Shown: positions 1 through 18,900 of the stretch, in pieces
Layout: each line of letters begins with the position of its first letter
Position numbering within the stretch: position 1 is the first letter of the stretch
Assembly (NCBI GenBank): GCA_963070105.1
Contig: OY718805.1
Location: 8,966,652 to 9,030,651 of the forward strand
Direction: 5' to 3'
DNA length: 64,000 bases
Origin: Litomosoides sigmodontis
Taxonomy: Eukaryota; Nematoda; Chromadorea; Rhabditida; Onchocercidae
The notes under the pieces: model-generated
Told to the model about the DNA's origin: nothing
The model's input: the letters and a program-made list of their open reading frames with translations, nothing else
The model's database searches: none
Made by a program: the position numbers and the translations under genes

Positions 1-1317
1 TTGTATGATGAAACAAAAGCTAATTATCATCATTATTATTAGCCGATGAATGACAATCATGAAACAAAGAAATTAATTACCCTCAGTGACTGGCAACTTG
101 AAGATTATCATTTTTTTTTCTTTTGCTGTAAAAAGTTGAAGAAATACATCGAAATTTTATTAGAGACATATCTCTCACTTGTAATATCAGACATTTGCAA
201 CTTTACACAGCAAGCGATGAAATAAATGTTAAAATTGTTAGATAAATTTTTGACGCTTCTTGTTTGATAACTCTCACACATTCCTCTTCTTTAAACTTTT
301 CACAAATTTTTCAGAGCTAACAATGAAGCATCCAATGCGTGGTAAGTTAAATGTCCTCACACTTTTACAATAATTAAATTTCACAACACCTACCTAATCA
401 ACTGTTAGATAAATTTAATTAATACAATCGATTAATCTAATGTTTTATTTAATTAATTGAATATTTGCTCTAAACGATGAGCTAATGAGTGATATCTATT
501 TGCATTTTATCACTTATATCATTTTTACTTTTAATACTTTTAAAATATTGTTGTAGAATGAAAAAGATCAATGATGAATATTTAATGATATCAAATTTTT
601 AGGATAAAATTGAAAGTTTTATGAGTAGCATGATTTCTGGAAAAAATGATGGAAAATTTTCAATCGTTTCACCTCCATTCACCTCCGTTTCAGCCCTGCC
701 ATCGAATCACCTCATTGTCTAATTTTTCTTTTCACTCAAACATTTCTGAAATGATCCATCCATACGGAGCACATAGATTGATCACTGTTATCACTGATAA
801 TCAGTCCTTATTTGATAAGTCAACTGAATTGTTGCGTTCCGACGGACGGCGTTATCACCTCTCTCTCTCTCCCTCTCTCGCCCTCTCTCCCCCTCTCTCT
901 CTTTCTCTTTCTGCTTCATCCCACTAACATCAATGAAGCATCTTTGTTTGGGAGAGGTAACCGGTAGTGAACTGGAGAGGAGCATCATCTCTCGAAGTAT
1001 TTCTTAAGTTCGGAAGTGAACAATGACGTAAACTGAAAGAGTGTTTTTAACAATTCCATATTACTGAAATTAAAATAAAATATGTTCAGAGATTATCATC
1101 TAATATTTTTTGCTACCACAATCATTCCCATTTAAAACTTAAAAACATTTTCTTAATTCTGATTTTTCATTTTTATTGAATTCAAAATTTTTGAGGAAAT
1201 TAAACTTTGCTATTACATTACTGAAATGCTTTACAACATTTAGTGCTAATAACACTTGAACTGTTGATGTTGCTGGAGATGTGCTTAAGTGAAAATGAAA
1301 TCATAAATCCTGAAGAA
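1..1317. other. Intergenic or 5' region left of the galectin
   Basis: No supported gene is present. The stretch is AT-rich, with a CT-rich run at about 858-912. A short ATG at 322, followed by a good donor at about 339 (G|GTAAGTT), could be an upstream leader exon, but I cannot link it in phase to the galectin. An in-frame open stretch lies directly upstream of the chosen galectin start, with other ATGs at 1267 and 1279. Confidence 0.5.
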
Positions 1318-4174
1318 ATGACAGTGCGAGAAAAGACCTACAAAAAATTCATTGGTGAAAGACACTATGTAAGTTCGGTGAAGCTACTCTTCACTCTTCT
1401 CATCCGTTCCGAACTCTAAAATCGTTTCCAGAATTGAAGTATTAAATTTCAAATATTACCGTTATTTACTATCATCATTACTGTTACTGTATAATATGCA
1501 ATAACAGTAATTTTGAGCGATAGATGGTGGTAATGTTAGGACTGTCGTTCGCATTCACGCTATTCAGGTTCTCATAAGTGAAGAAAATGCTTTTCATAAG
1601 TTCGGTTTAAAAAAAGAAAGGCAATTCAAAAAATAAATATGTATCCATACGACAATTAATTAATTGAGCGTTTGAAAAATTAGTAGCAAAACTCTGCTGG
1701 CTTGCAATAAGACAATTTGCTAAATTGCAGGCAATACCGTTTAAAACTCGAATTGGCGAACCATTTCAGGAGGGACAAACCATTCATGCAGTTGGAATGA
1801 TAAAGCCTGACGCTAAACGGTTTAAAATTATCTCGTTTAAATTTTAGAGATCACTTTTCATTTTGGAAATTTTCGAAAACGCTCAGCGATATTTCCACAT
1901 GAATTCAAATAAGTACTGTCATACCGTAATTCTAAGGTGTGCAAGTATGTGTGTGTGTGTGTGTGTATGTGTGTGTGGACAGCACATATTTCCTGATAAT
2001 GCTAATTTATACCAAATGCAATGTTGTTATTTTTTTCTCTTAAAAATTTAAAGAAATAAACTGTCAGATTGAAATCTGTAAATTTCAGAATTGATATTAA
2101 TTTTCATAAAGGCCCAAATGACGATGCTGATCTACCGCTACATATCAGTATCAGATTTGATGAAGGTGATGTCTATTTTAACTTCAAGCATTCAGCCCTA
2201 TACCACTGCATGCAAATCGATCAGCTAGGAAATTATTTCAGGAAAAATGGTCTACAACTCATATGTGGGCAGAACTTGGAGCAGCAGTGAGCAACGACTG
2301 AAAAATGTTTTCAAGCCAAATACCGAAATGGATATTCGAATTCGTCTTATTGATAACAAATATCAGGTATGATTTTTAATTTCCATTCATCGCATGCTAT
2401 ACTCAAATTAGGGAGCTTTTTTTTCCCCGTAAAGCATGATCTGTCTTTCTGCAATATGTTAATTTTCAAACGGTAGTCGTAATTTTCGTTTTTAAGTCGA
2501 ACTGAGCTAGAAATGAGAGCTTTTGAGGAAGAGCTATGAACAACAGATTGTAGTAACATTAAAATAGCTTGCTATTATCAACATTATCATTATTATCACT
2601 ATCATTATCATTATCATTTATTATTATTACTATTATCATCAATGTGATGAGAAACAAATAATCTGAAGTTTTCAACAAATTTAACAAAAATGTTAGCATC
2701 CGATGACGATGATATAAATTTCAAATATCACACATATATCACTTAAATTTAAATTAATGACAAACATTACAGATATTTGCTAATCGTATTGAAGTGGGCA
2801 CATTCGATAAACGATTGGCGCTAGATGGCGTAAGTAGATGGATTTAAACTTCATTCATCCGATGAAATTATAAATTATTTTAAAGTGAAGATTTACGAGA
2901 GAAGAAAAAATGATGAGCAGGATTAATTAGCTTTCTCAGTTGCTTAATGACAGACGAAACGGTGTGTTTGAAATGAATAAAATACTCGTTTAGGTGGATC
3001 ATGTATCGATCAACGGTGATTTGGACAGCCTACGATTATTCCATTACGGTGGACGAGTGTTTCCCATACCGTACATGGCGATTGCTGAACTTACACCAGG
3101 ACGACGATTGGACATTTCACTGCTTCCAACTGGTAAATGATCACTGTGCTACTGCCGAACATTTCAATCATTGCTTCATTAATTAACTATTTCGATGAAA
3201 TTATCAAGCAGTAACACTACAAGTTAAAATTTAAATAAAAAAAAACGGCAGTGTTTACTCTTCTAACAGGTTTACTACTACTACTACTGTAATTTATTTT
3301 TTAAAAAATTGTATTATTTAAATTGCAAAAAGTTATAAAATTAGCACAAAATATTTTCCTAGAAATGAATAAATGAGAATGAAATGATAGGTAGCAATAA
3401 GTAATGTTATGTACTTGAAAAAGTGTAAGTTAACATTCTGCTAAATTTATCATTTAAAATTTCATCACAAATTAACAGAGTGGGAAAAAAAAAACTAAAT
3501 GAGAGAAATTTTTAGGCAAACGATTTAATATCAATTTGTATAACAGTCGACGACAGCATGCATTGCAAATATCCGTTCGTTTCAACGAGGGTACTGTAGT
3601 GCGGAACGCCATGGAGGAAAACGGTTGGGGAAGAGAGGAACGAGAAGGTGCACTACCGATCGTCCCAGGAGAAATGTTAATTTTATCATTTAATTTAGCA
3701 TATATCTTTGATTGTACACCAAACTAATTCAACTGTGATAGCATTCATTTGCTTACACACTGGGTAGTTTGAACTGGTCAGCCATTGCTAGTCCACCAGG
3801 TCATTTGAATTGGTCATTTCACAGGGAATGAAGCAAAAGAAAAAGCAAAATTTTATAAACATAAAAATGTTCGCATCAAACATGCTTTTTTTTTATTTTG
3901 AATTTTACAAGATAATTTTTAAGCGGGAATTTCTATCCTAAAAATAGTGTTACAAATAAGAAATAGAAATAAGTGCAGTGCCGATATAATGCATTTCAGT
4001 GCTGATATAACGATCATCAACGAGAGATACAGCTTTCAAATTTTCTTCAAAGGTGTCCGCTATACGACATTTGCGCATCGTCACTCACCGGATGATATTA
4101 GAACGTTGGAAATTGATGGCGAATGTGAAATTTTTTCCGTCACACTTAATGATGTAACTGATGATGATGCGTAG
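1318..4174 (+). CDS. Tandem-repeat (two-domain) galectin
   Basis: A beta-galactoside-binding lectin, probably secreted by the leaderless route or kept in the cytoplasm. Eight exons splice in phase: 1318-1368, 1731-1819, 2089-2165, 2242-2366, 2773-2829, 2994-3132, 3516-3675 and 4000-4174. They encode 290 residues, the usual size for a worm two-domain galectin. CRD1 (about residues 18-150) shows PFKTRIGEPFQEGQT, LHISIRFDEG and GRTW. CRD2 (about 150-290) shows KRFNINLY, LQISVRFNEG and GWGREER. CRD2 has Gln where the first sugar-binding His is expected, and both CRDs have Ser at the usual Asn of H-x-N-x-R. In CRD1 the Trp-to-Glu/Arg spacing is one residue longer than usual. The start is uncertain: ATG 1318 is the shortest fit, and 1267 or 1279 are in frame. 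A polyA signal follows at 4389. It is closest in layout to the LEC-1 type. Confidence 0.9.
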
Positions 4175-5083
4175 AGTTTCTCGGCATCTATAGCTTCCCC
4201 CCCATTCCCACGTTTTGCACCCTCTCTTAATGCAGTTTTTATAACGTTTAAATGGTGAAAAAAAAATTACCTTAAAATTTTAAATTCTAATGGCACTAAG
4301 TATTTGTATGAAGTAACGACTTTCAATGTATCAGTGATTTTCTTCTTATCCTTTTTAAATCTCTTTATTTCATTTTGTATTAAATTAAAATAAAGAATGA
4401 ATCTCGCTTTCCTTCAACTACTGCTTTCTTTGCTCCTCTCATACACAATGCAATGCATTAATGTAAAATTCATTTAGCAATTTTTTTTTTGTCAAAATAT
4501 TTGAAGGCAAAAAAAGGACTCATTTAATACATTTCAAAATGAAACAAGAAAACGATTCCATTCTATTTTGTAAAAAAATTAATGGTAAATTTTAATCTTA
4601 TAAGTACGTTTATTTCGCATGTAAATTTAAAACGTTTTCCTCATGCAAAACATCCAGCATTAATTTTTCATTTAATATATTAAAAATTTTTGAACAATTT
4701 AACATGCATCTAACATTCAGGTAGAAATGTAACATAAACATAAAATTAAAAAATAATGAAAAAAACACCAATATAATTTCATTAATCTTCAAAACCTTCT
4801 AAATAAGCATATGCATGTGATACTATTAAACTTTTTTTTTGTCTTTCTAATGAAATTTCCAATTTATTATTTTTCACTAATAAAATGTACAAATTTAGGG
4901 CAGTGGTAATTTGACGAAAAAAAAAGAGGAGAGAAATAAGTTTGATAATTTGACAAAAAGAGAAATAGATGAAAAAGAAAAACGCAATAGTACTGTAATA
5001 ATTGATGAAAGTGATTGGATTGGAATGTACAAGGAGAGAAATTACTACTAGATGGGATAGACTGTATGTACAGAAGTTAGAAG
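4175..5083. other. Tail-to-tail intergenic region, galectin / acetylcholinesterase
   Basis: The 3' ends of two convergent genes meet here. AATAAA at 4389-4394 (+) fits the galectin, and TTTATT at 4863-4868 reads AATAAA on the minus strand and fits the esterase. I see nothing else coding. Confidence 0.6.
4389..4394 (+). promoter_or_regulatory. Polyadenylation signal of the galectin gene
   Basis: AATAAA lies about 215 bases after the galectin stop codon, in AT-rich DNA. Confidence 0.55.
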
Positions 5084-10315
<5,232 letters not shown>

Positions 10316-11646
10316 TGTATGCGTCACTTTTCTTTTCTGCCTTTCAATCCACCATAATTTTGCTTGCTGAAATTTGCATATTACGTGATTTTTTTCTCCT
10401 AAATCATATTAGCCTGAGCAAAGGAGTGATAATTACGTGACGACAATATCACGTTAACTTGTGCAAAACGAGTGTTAATTACACGACTGCAATATTTACA
10501 TTAATTTGAGCAAACAATTGGTAATTACGTAAACATTACGTTTCGTGCTTTACAGGAATAATAAAAGTTACAAGTTAAAATGGGAGTGATAGATTAGCTT
10601 CCATCTTAAAAAGCTTTCAAGTTCAAATGCAATTCATCATCAATCAGAAATCCATTTTACACCACCATCCTGTTAATATTCAATTTCCTCTCTTCCCTCT
10701 TTCTCTCTCTCCGTCCTGTCTGCCTCTTTCTCTATCTCCCACTCTCCCTTTCTCTCACTTCTTTCACACAAAAAAAAGAATGAATTTGCTATTATCATTA
10801 TGGATTCGAATTCACTCAAATATTCACATTTGATCGTTTTGTTTAGCGCTAAAAAAAATAAATGCTTTTGAATTATTGCATCTTTTTTTTGGATTATTGC
10901 ATTTTGTTGTCATTGAAAGATTTGTAGCGAAATTAATTCAAAAATACTTTTTTTTTTTTAAAAAAAATGTAATTAGCAAGCAGTTCTGTAAGCTTCTTTC
11001 TTTCATTAGCACTTTTGTTTCAGAAAAAAAACTGATAGAAATGAGAAGTCGATAATTGCATCGAATGAAATAACAGAAAAGATATAGCGAAGTTAACTTT
11101 TAAAAAAATTTCAAATTTTCAAAATTTAACTGCTAAGGAAATTTTGAGTTTTCATTACTAGAATTTAAGAGTGTTTAGTAATTAAGCGAAAAAAAAAGTT
11201 AGCAACACTTGCTTCAACAATGAAAACACGCAATTTCATGCGCCCAATGAAATGAAATGGAGCAATTTCCATGACAACATCAAATTCTCCGAAATTCGTG
11301 AAAAACGTTTGCTAGTTTGCGTAGCAAATGCCAAAGTGGTAAATTAAATCAGCGAATTTACAACAAAAAAAAAATTATCAATAAAATATTCGCTGCAATC
11401 AAAAAAAAAGGAGGAATATTTCTAAGCATAATCTTTTTCTCTCGTTTTATAATCAAAAAAAATTTCACAAAATGAAGTTCATATTTTCAATTACAATTTA
11501 ATTATAAATTATTCGATAAGCAAAAAAAATATTAAATGCAAAAATAGAAATGAAGGACTTCAACTTTTTAAATTAATTAATCTGTAAATTAAATTAATCA
11601 AATTTTGATTACCATCGAAAATTTTCATAATTTATTAATACCAAAA

Positions 11647-11683
<37 letters not shown>

Positions 11684-14400
11684 TTATACGCGCAACGCGT
11701 GTACATTACTTCATTACAATAATGGCAAGAATGTAAAAAAATTTTAAAAAAAAGTGATTTTCAAATTGCACACTTTTGTTGTTAAGAAAAGCTTCAAACA
11801 AACTTTGCGCCATCAGTCATCCGTTTTTCAAAAAGTCAATGCTTTTCAAAAAATTTGGATAATAATACTTGTCCCACTCGAGCAATTCGAGAGATAAGTG
11901 GCCTTCAAGGAAATTGCAATGCGATTAGCTTCCATTGCATTTCCCAAAAATAAACATTTCTCTCTTCACAAGCGATAATTTCACTCGCAGAATAAGTCGC
12001 TTCAAAATAACTTGCTTCATTGGAAATATCAAAATTTTGAGCAAAATTTCAATTTCAATTATGCGTCATTTAACATCAATTTTATACTGCTAAACTCACA
12101 CACAATTGAATTTAATGTTTAATTTAAAAAAAAAACAAACTAAATTCTCTCGTTTATTTTGAATTTAAATTAAATTACACGAAGCGTAATTTTAAGAACA
12201 AAAAAGAGTTTAATTTGATTGGTAGAAAATTTTGACCTTACTTAGGCTGAACACGAATTCAGCCCAATTAAACTATGCATAGTTAATCTAATTTCTCGCA
12301 TTTATATTAATTAAATTACGCCAGGGGCAATTAAGAAAAAAAAAAGAAAGAGTTCAACACAATTTCTTCTCGCTTTGATGAAAAACTAGAAATTCAAATT
12401 GTGAATGCAAAAATGAGGCGCTCAACCTTTGGTGTTTATCAAGAGAGAAGGAGGGAAATTTTTAATTCAGTATAATTGGAATTTCATTTATTCAATTTTA
12501 AGAAGATGAAATCACAATGAAAAGCAGCTTGATAAATTTTACTGCAAAATTAAATTACTAATGACTTGAACTGTAATACGGAATGCTTTAGGACTTACTG
12601 GTTGCTCTGAAATTAAGAAACCCAAGTCTCCTAATGACAAATACGTGAAGAATTATATCATTTTCACTCCTTCAATGATTCATAACAAATTATGCAAGAA
12701 AACAATGAATGAAAATAGTAATAAATTAGTAAATTACTTCTCTAAAACAATGCTTAGTTGATTGCAAATGAAATTTTCAAGGAGTTTAGTTACTCATTAA
12801 TATAACTTCGTAAAATTATAAATTCAAAATTTCAAATTAAAAATTTTCCACTAAAAAAAGATATGAATGGAGTATTTTGTAAAATTAAAAATTCATAAAT
12901 TTTTTGACGAAAACATTTTGCTGACACAATCATAAATGCACAAAAGTTGCAAAAAAAAAAGAAAAAAAATGATTTTTTTTTGGAGGAAGAAAGAGTGAAA
13001 GAGAATGAGAGCGCGAATAATACGGTACAGTAATGAATTAAACTAATTAATAATTCAATCGTATTTCAAGCAACGGTTCGTTCCTTTCAAATCACTCGCC
13101 TCTTTAAACTATTGTTGACAGTCGACATATTTTAAAGCAACATTTCGTTCTTTCGTTCTCCTTTTTTTTTTTTTTTTTCTTTTTTTACTTTTGAAGATGA
13201 ACAAACTGAAGTGAACAACGAGTTATTCACACTAGTAAATTATCAAAATTACAACACTTAGTGGTAGAATGATTTGAAATGAAAAAAAAAGAAGCGCAAT
13301 ACATTTGAAATAATTAATGATGACGAGAAAAAAAAAACAAACTGATAATTCGTAACAATTTGAGCCTCAAAAAAAGGCGAAAATTTTTTTTTAAAAAAAA
13401 CTAAGATACAAACTTTATGTATAATTTGCATTTGAAGCATAATTTTTTTCTTGCATTTATTGCACCTCTTTTATCGATTCGCTTCAAAAATAGAAGCACA
13501 AATTGAAAAGGTTTAATTTTAATTCATACATGTAAGTTAGATTAATGCAGAAGTGTGCTATTTAATGAGTGACACACAAGGACAAATTTTTCAATTTTTG
13601 AAATTCCCAATAGTAATTTGGACAAAAGAAGCAAGAAAAAAAATGATAAATGCTAAAGAGAAAAATTTTTCCAAAAAAAAACGAAAGACAACTCATTTAA
13701 AAAGGAGCAAAAAATTCACGAAAAATTAATAATTAAATTATTGAAATGCACGCGCATTATTGACCAATTATATCGTAATGTAAAAATTGTAGAATTGAAA
13801 TTTTCTGGTTGAAAAACGAAAACTATTGAAAATAATTCCTCCACTCATAATAATACAAAAGGAGAAGCGATGGATGATTTCTGAGAGTCAAATAAAATAT
13901 TAGTTGAGATGAATTTTGCAAAATATTTCACACTTCTTCATCTAATCATTGTCCTTTTTTGACCCTTTTGCTTTGCTGTATGCAAATGAGAGTTGGATAA
14001 GTGTGAAAAGAGAGCATTTTTACAACAAAAGTATTAGCACTGAACTATTTTCAAATTCAAAATTATTTCTTTTTTTTCTTTTTTTTCCTCTCACACTTTT
14101 TTTCATTTTCGTTTGAGAGATGAAAATTTTTCGTCTCATTTCATCGCTTCAACAAGCAGAAACAAACAAATCAAAGAAAACTTGATGATTTTTATCATTA
14201 ATTGAAATGAAACTGTGGAGTTGAGAGAGTGAAAGAGAGAAAGAGAGACAGAAAGACATTACGAGCGAAAATTTGGTGAAATGAAATTTTTTGAAATTCT
14301 GTAAATTAATCAAAAATTCTGTGGAAATGTAATGATTATTAAAATTAACACATTAATTGCATTATTTCATTAATAAGTCGGTTAAAGTATTCCGTCTGAA
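10316..14400. other. Upstream region of the acetylcholinesterase, no gene seen
   Basis: Long AT-rich stretch with many homopolymer A/T runs, a CT-rich patch near 10681-10760 and a CA repeat at 11650-11677. I find no exon chain on either strand. Part of it must carry the promoter of the esterase, which reads leftward. Confidence 0.5.
11650..11677. repeat. CA dinucleotide microsatellite
   Basis: About fourteen CA units followed by mixed CG-containing sequence (GTGCGCTTATACGCGC). Confidence 0.85.
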
Positions 14401-15318
14401 AAATTCATTATTTGCCAGTGAGCTTTATGTGGTACGGTAAAACTGTAGCAAACGTCGATGAGTATTTGACAGAAAGTTTATCTAAGTTAGCGTAAGCGAT
14501 GTAACGTGAGATAGTTTGACTGGAAGAGTGTATGGGGAAGGATCGCTTCCTCTGAGCTCAGTAAGACTCACATTCACCTCTCTTTCACTTGGCCGCACTC
14601 GACGAGCGCTGTTTACGGTGAATATAGACAGTGAATTCAGCTTATCACACGTAAGTGGTTATTTCACGCCGATCACTTACAGTATCTCTTACAGTAATGC
14701 GTTAGCTTATTAAAGAAAGTATGCATGAAATTAGATGAGTGATAGTATTTGAGACAGACAAAATGATTTATTCCTATAACAAACATTTCGTTTTTACAAC
14801 ATTTTCATTGCAATAAACATTTTACTCTATTGTTAGTGCATTAATTAAATTAGCAAAAATAATTGAGCTTTAAATTGTTGTAAAACAAGTGATTCATTCT
14901 AAAGGCATATCATTTCAATGTATTAAAGCACATTTTCAAATAAATAAGCTTAGCGAAACCTCTAAAAACCTTTTTTTTTTTACGTGCAATAAATGTTTGC
15001 AACTGATTTATCGCGAACTATTCTTGCACTTTCAATAATATACATTATTTTCATCTCAAACTCTAAGACTGAGAGAGAAAGAAATTAATTGTTTACGTCA
15101 TCCCGAAGTCATAAAACACGCAATATCTTATTGAAATTTCACCACATCCTCATTCGGTCACTCATAAATAATTGATTTTTTGGCAACGAAAAAGAAGTAA
15201 AACGAAATAATAACAATTAACAATAAAATAACTATAATTTCTTTAGCAATAACAATAATAATAATATTGATAATTAACAACAATACAATAGTAACAATAA
15301 TTATAATAATGATAATAA
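14401..15318. other. Less AT-rich intergenic patch, possible promoter
   Basis: The block at about 14400-14720 is clearly richer in G+C than its surroundings. It contains GAGCTC, GGCCGCACTCGACGAGCGC and repeated CACTTAC/TCTTACAG-like words. No exon chain fits. It may be a distal promoter or an untranslated exon of the leftward esterase gene. The 65-codon open frame at 14516-14713 has no relative that I recognise. Confidence 0.3.
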
Positions 15319-15960
15319 ATAACAATAAATAGCAATAAATAACAATAAATAACAATAAATAATAATAATAAATAATAATAAATAATAATAAATAATAATA
15401 AATAATAATAAATAATAATAAATAATAATAAATAATAATAAATAATAATAAATAATAATAAATAATAATAAATAATAATAAATAATAATAAATAATAATA
15501 AATAATAATAAATAATAATAAATAATAATAAATAATAATAAATAATAATAAATAATAATAAATAATAATAAATAATAATAAATAATAATAAATAATAATA
15601 AATAATAATAAATAATAATAAATAATAATAAATAATAATAAATAATAATAAATAATAATAAATAATAATAAATAATAATAAATAATAATAAATAATAATA
15701 AATAATAATAAATAATAATAAATAATAATAAATAATAATAAATAATAATAAATAATAATAAATAATAATAAATAATAATAAATAATAATAAATAATAATA
15801 AATAATAATAAATAATAATAAATAATAATAATAAATAATAATAAATTAATAATAAATAATGATTATAAATAATACTAAATAATAATAATAATTAATAATA
15901 GTAAATAATAATAAATAATAGTATTAAATGATAATATAGTTAATAACAGTGATAATAGTA
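15319..15960. repeat. 10-bp AT minisatellite (AATAATAATA)n
   Basis: From 15361 to about 15830 the unit AATAATAATA repeats about 47 times almost without change. The left flank (15321-15360) has four units of a sister 10-mer (AACAATAAAT, AGCAATAAAT), and the right flank (15831-15960) decays into irregular AAT triplets. The true period is ten bases, not three. Confidence 0.9.
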
Positions 15961-18900
15961 ATAAGTTATGAATTAAAATGCAAAGAAAAAATGAACGAGG
16001 AAAGCTTCTTCATTTATGGTTGAAGAGAAACTAAAGTTAACTGTATAATCGAGAAAAAAAGTAGGAAAATCGCGGGAAATATTGAATATTGTAGGGAGGA
16101 AGAATTGATTAACATAGTTATCACTTATAAATTTGATGATTATTTTCGCATTCCTTATCAGTGCTATTGTTTGCTTCGTATGACCCTTATTAGCAATCAT
16201 TACGCTTATTGATTTTCTTATCAGTCAATCTAAACATTTAGCATCGTATTGATAGGATGTTTGACAATCAGTGACTTGCAAAAGATGAGTTATCCAATTG
16301 CTGTGCACCGAGAGAACTGACGGAAATTGTCTGAAAGGCAATTAACGTAAGTGAAAAGCATGACGTGAACGTTGGACGATAATTGTAGATTGAATTTTAA
16401 TTGATGCGGCATTTTTTAATGTTTATTAAAAAAGGCAAAAAATTCCATCGTCTAGCTCTTTTCACTCATATTTTCTATTGATGGATTAGTTGAGTGGGAA
16501 ATAGAGGAGATTTTCAAATTTAGATTTTATTTATTGACACTATTTATAGCATGTTTAAATTTATTATTATATCTTCATCGTTTCCTCTCATAAGGAAAGA
16601 TTGTTGATCAATTGCCTTATCCTTTTTTTCTGAGCAGAAAAAAAAGTTGGTTTTTCCAATGACCGCATTTGTTGAAATAAAGTAATAGTTGTGAGCGAGA
16701 GTTGCTGGACCTGAGGTTGAAAGAGTTCCATCCGTAGCTTGGGTGGACTCGGATATCCAACGTGGATGGCGTTCGGGCCAGGAGACTGTGAGTGTTTGAG
16801 CTTAGGATAGCTATTACATTTTTTTTGAGTGAATTTATTTCATATCAAAATTTCAAATATTATTCTAACTTTATTTTAAATTTTCTAGTAGAAATTGCAT
16901 GAAAATCAATGTGCTAAACGCAAAGCAAAAGCCAAAACAAATAAAAAAAGAAAGAAAATTGGAAAATGAAAAAAATTATAGCCAAATGAAAAAGAGCTGG
17001 GATATGAACATTTATTGAAAATTAAATGGCAATGCTTCATCATATACTGACAGCTATCCATTAATTAAAACTATGGTATGTTTTAAAATTTCCACTTCGT
17101 ACACTTCCATTCTCTTTCCATTTTTCCACAACTCCTTCCATTTATCTCATCATTTGCATAACACTCTCAGATCATGCCTTCAAATTGCTATAATTATAAC
17201 AGTCACTATTATTATGGTTGGTTTTTCATCAAAATTTTTCCATTAATGATAAAATACACTGAATTCATTCAGGACTATCCTTTTTGCTAACACTAAGCCT
17301 GAAATATTTCTTTGCACCACAGCGTTATTGAAGATGAAAATTTCATTCCGATAAATGATATTTTTTTGGAATATTGGATGAAATGTTTAAACGCTGTAAT
17401 TTTCATTTTGTGAAAATTGAACTTGATAATCTCCTATTACTTCTCTATTTACTGGAAGTTAAAATTAAGCTCATTTTGTAATCTAATAAAACATCTAATT
17501 TATGAAAATGCATACTCAATCCATTTAGTGCATCGTTGTGTTAATTTTACAGCACAAATTTAGAGTATTAAAAAAAAAATTTTATCCATTCGTCTAAATT
17601 CAAAAAAAAAATCCCTAATCGCATAAGAACTTCTAAAACGGTAATAGAAATAGGAGGGTAGAAAGTGAATTTTACTCTAAAAAAAATTTTATCCATTCGT
17701 CTAAATTCAAAAAAAAAAATCCCTAATCGCATAAGAACTTCTAAAACGGTAATACAAATAGGAGGGTAGAAAGTGAATTTTACTCTTTCTGAAAGAAGTA
17801 AGCATATCACTGAATGAAGAAGGAGAAAGTGATATACGATTAGAGTGATTAAATTAAAATGAAAATGGATAATAGTGTAGAATGATCAAGACTGAAGATT
17901 ACACTCATCCCAACCATTTCAAATAGTTTAACATTTCTAAACTAACGAGTAGTTTTGAAATAGAAAATGAAATTTGCATGTAACCGTATTGGATGAAATG
18001 ATGGAAGAAGCATGGGAATGAATAGACTCTTAACAACTATAGCATTAAAATTGCTAAATTTCATACTTACAGCTCTATGCATACGTGCATTTGCGCATAT
18101 GCAAAAGAGCCGAATTAAATTGGAAAGCCTTTTTTGGAGAAAGAATAGGCGGAATCTTTGTAAGCAAATAAAAATAACCCTTATTGAGATTGTGGCAAAA
18201 GTGATGACAGCAAAAATACATTCATCGACTTAATAAACAAAACGTATGGGAGAGCATCAATTTGAAATCGTAGCAATCAGTTGACTTTTCGAACAATCAA
18301 TGAAAACAATAAAAATTTTTTTTTTAAAAAAAAGGAAAAAAAGGGAAGAAGAAAAGCAATAGAATTAGACATGACAAGAATATCTAATGCATAAGTAGTT
18401 AAGAGTAAAAAGAGTTTTAAAATTTTAAATGTTACTAATCAAAAAATATTTGAAAGAAAAAATAAAACAACCAAATTAACAATTTGTTGTGAAATTAAAC
18501 TTACATGAAGCTTGAAAGTAAAAATACGTTGTGTTATCAATGATATTACAAAACAATGGACATATTATTTAGCATTCATTTAAATTATAATTCTAAACTC
18601 AGTAAAATTAGTAACTAAATGAAACACACACAAATTTAGCAGTAGAAATATTTATGATCTATTTGTTGAAATATTCAAGACCTGTCTGTTATAAATTTTT
18701 TCTTCCTCGAACGGTTAAATGAAAAGACTTCGATATCAAAAGTTCAGAACATATTCGATGATTAGTACTGACAACATTTTTACTAAATTGTTTTGCAAGA
18801 GTACATTGAATGTAGCTTAAAAACAGCAATGCTAATTTAATTTCAACATGTTTAAAAAACGTCAACTTTTGCAAATGAGAATAAAAAAATACAACTTTAT

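Noticed and set aside
18012..18233. Open frame of 73 codons
   Set aside because: No exon neighbours, no recognisable domain and typical chance length.
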